From JBLHGN01 sp047616325 (GTDB lineage Bacteria; Pseudomonadota; Gammaproteobacteria; Pseudomonadales; Cellvibrionaceae): 34,397 bases of DNA. The stretch lies in assembly GCA_047616325.1 (NCBI GenBank), contig JBLHGN010000007.1, positions 1 through 34,397 of the forward strand. The letters are read 5' to 3'. Of this stretch, positions 32,736 to 34,397 are shown piece after piece. The notes beneath the pieces were generated by a model. It was given only the letters and a program-made list of their open reading frames with translations, searched no databases and had not been told where the DNA came from. The first letter of the stretch is position 1, and every line of letters starts with the position of its first letter. Both the position numbers and the translations under genes were made by a program.

Positions 32736-34397
32736 TTACCTTAAGTTTATTATTGTTTGCGTCACAGTATCGGCCGTTTCGATTGTTTTTGCATTGGCTT
32801 GGAAGTTACGCTGGGCAATAATTAAATTAACCAACGCAGCTGATAGATCTACGTTAGATTCTTCCAATGCGCCCGACTGAATAACCCCTAACGACCCAGT
32901 ATTTGCCCCCGCTACTCGAGGTTCGCCAGACTCAAAATTTTCCACCCACGTACTATTTCCCGTGGGTTGCAAGCCCTCTTGGTTTTGAAAGTCAGCCAAG
33001 GCCACCTGCCCCAACACTTGCGACTCACCGTTAGTAAATCTCGCAAATATTATTCCACTATCATCGATACTCAAACCCGACAAACGGCCAGTGGCATACC
33101 CGTCTTGATCGACATTATTCACAGAAAATGCGGAGCCGAATTGGGTTGTGCCGTCAAATTCAATTACAAAGTTTGAACTGGTAGGTGGCTCTGGAATGGG
33201 AACGGAACCACCCGCCAGAACATTTTGCGGACCTGCCGCCGAGTTGGACTGCCCATCTTCATTTACCGGCAACCAGTTTGACACCAGAATTACGTCGGTG
33301 GCCACGTCGTTAAACGTACCATCGTCATTAAAAAACACATCGTAGGTGGCCCGCGTTGCCTCAGTGTTTTGAGGCGGCGGTAAGGTGGTATCGGGGTCGC
33401 TCACATCTTGCCCGTCTATTTGTATGTGAACCTGCCAATGGTTGGGAATTGAGGTTGGATCAGTAGGATCGTACTCCTGCCTTACAAAATATTGTGTCAT
33501 AACATGGGAAATACCCAAGCTGTCGTATACGGTCATGGAGGTAGCGCTATTGTATGTAGATTGATCTCCCACAGTAAAATCATTAACAATGATATCGGTG
33601 AACTGATCGGGGTTTAGGGGTTGGAACAAGCCGCCGGATGTTTGCGGTAAGATGTCGTAACCCTCGTCCAGAACAACCTCGATGCTACCACCAACCACCA
33701 CAGAATTTAATCCTGCATCCTCGTTGGTAGCCGCACTTAAGCCATCGTTAAGGGAATCCACTTCTAAAGTCACGGCAGCCGCATCGGGATCACCCAATAC
33801 GGTCAAGCTATCACCGTCGTCGGTGCTGGTTATGGCAATTTCGATATCATCACCACCCGCTGAATTCATTCTAAATACACCTGTAACAAGATCTAATTCG
33901 GCGGTTATTCCCGGTAATGTAGTGTTGGTCAAGGCATTAACTCCGACTTCAATAGCCGCCAAAGAATCACCGGTTAAGGTAATCCCATTCACCGACATCA
34001 ATAGATTTCCAGCGGAATTATTGTAATTGGATAAGGTGAGATTGGTCACGGCTGTTGCCGTTAAGCCTTGCAGGGCATTAAGCTCCGAGGCTGTCGCTGA
34101 AGCCGTTGCGCCGGCTGAAGCGTTGTAGGTAATAACGGCTCCTGAAGGAATTGTAATATCAATGGCTTGGGCGGGATAACCGTTGGTCACTTGGGGTATA
34201 CCTGCTGTTGAAAGCAAAGCAGCACCTAGGCCAATATCGCCCGCATTCGCGCTTTCATTACTTATTACGATGGAAGAATTAAGTCCCTCTTCAACCGCTG
34301 ATACTTCAATGGCGAAGTTACCGCCACCCAAATCCACAGCGTCGGCCGCGAGATCTATAGAGGTTTGCGGTGCAGTAGGCGCAAAGATTTGTGCGTT
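32736..34397 (-). CDS. flgE: Hook protein FlgE, C-terminal part (cut by window edge)
   Basis: FlgE is the hook subunit. The open frame runs from the stop at 32736 to the window edge, giving 553 residues without reaching the N-terminus, so the full protein is larger than usual FlgE (about 400-460 aa). Conserved parts are the FlgE core with NDFTVGDQSTYNSATSMTVY and DSLGISHVMTQYFV, a D2-like segment, and the C-terminus ALEESNVDLSAALVNLIIAQ then RNFQANAKTIETADTVTQTI, the standard flagellar rod/hook end. The upstream half contains a module of roughly 180-200 residues shared with FlgK (TNGYPAQAIDI, ATASELNALQGL, GGSIEVVLDEGY). The first ATG-like codon inside the window is an internal GTG and is not the real start. 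Confidence 0.95.
   Translation of the reverse strand, partial: NAQIFAPTAPQTSIDLAADAVDLGGGNFAIEVSAVEEGLNSSIVISNESANAGDIGLGAALLSTAGIPQVTNGYPAQAIDITIPSGAVITYNASAGATASATASELNALQGLTATAVTNLTLSNYNNSAGNLLMSVNGITLTGDSLAAIEVGVNALTNTTLPGITAELDLVTGVFRMNSAGGDDIEIAITSTDDGDSLTVLGDPDAAAVTLEVDSLNDGLSAATNEDAGLNSVVVGGSIEVVLDEGYDILPQTSGGLFQPLNPDQFTDIIVNDFTVGDQSTYNSATSMTVYDSLGISHVMTQYFVRQEYDPTDPTSIPNHWQVHIQIDGQDVSDPDTTLPPPQNTEATRATYDVFFNDDGTFNDVATDVILVSNWLPVNEDGQSNSAAGPQNVLAGGSVPIPEPPTSSNFVIEFDGTTQFGSAFSVNNVDQDGYATGRLSGLSIDDSGIIFARFTNGESQVLGQVALADFQNQEGLQPTGNSTWVENFESGEPRVAGANTGSLGVIQSGALEESNVDLSAALVNLIIAQRNFQANAKTIETADTVTQTIINLR

Overview
The window is almost entirely one flagellar gene cluster of a polar-flagellum type, read nearly all on the minus strand. 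Reading from high to low coordinates the order is flgE (cut by the window edge), flgF-flgG-flgH-flgI-flgJ-flgK-flgL, flagellin A, a flagellin carrying an inserted zinc-metallopeptidase domain, a plus-strand TPR-methyltransferase gene, flagellin C, flaG, fliD, two fliS genes, fliT, a third fliS, then fleQ-fleS-fleR. A FleQ/FleSR regulatory block beside flaG-fliD-fliS, sigma-54 sites in front of early and middle genes and sigma-28 sites in front of late genes are the pattern of Pseudomonas/Vibrio-like gammaproteobacteria. The moderate GC and very large acidic axial proteins suggest a marine member, possibly Cellvibrionales-like; the genus cannot be fixed from the sequence.

Layout: 1-1456 has no convincing intact gene, only a small unassigned ORF and what looks like a frameshifted small gene; the fliE operon that often follows fleR is not there. 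1457-5988 holds the regulators fleR, fleS and fleQ. 6280-8545 holds one FliT-like and three FliS-like chaperones. 8690-13972 is fliD, flaG and flagellin C. 14374-16371 is the methyltransferase. 16618-22570 holds the peptidase flagellin and flagellin A. 22881-34397 is the hook, rod and ring operon.

The standout is the 1069-aa flagellin at 16618-19827. It has intact N- and C-terminal flagellin ends, and between them, in the surface-exposed variable region, about 290 residues with an HEMVH zinc motif and a downstream W-x-x-E-G glutamate. This matches the published flagellinolysin idea, a filament that is itself a protease. The other two flagellins have the same flanking repeats without the peptidase, so the domain appears as a clean insertion. 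Three flagellins are accompanied by three divergent FliS paralogues. Flagellin A has a sigma-54 promoter while the other two have sigma-28 promoters, which suggests a staged filament. A class I methyltransferase with TPR repeats sits between the flagellin genes and may modify filament components.

Other notable points are the unusual size of every axial protein (FlgE, FlgK, FlgL, FliD and all flagellins), a module of roughly 200 residues shared by FlgE and FlgK, and a short inverted-repeat (MITE-like) element present once intact at 8011-8071 and once as a diverged copy that overlaps the stop codon of the peptidase flagellin.
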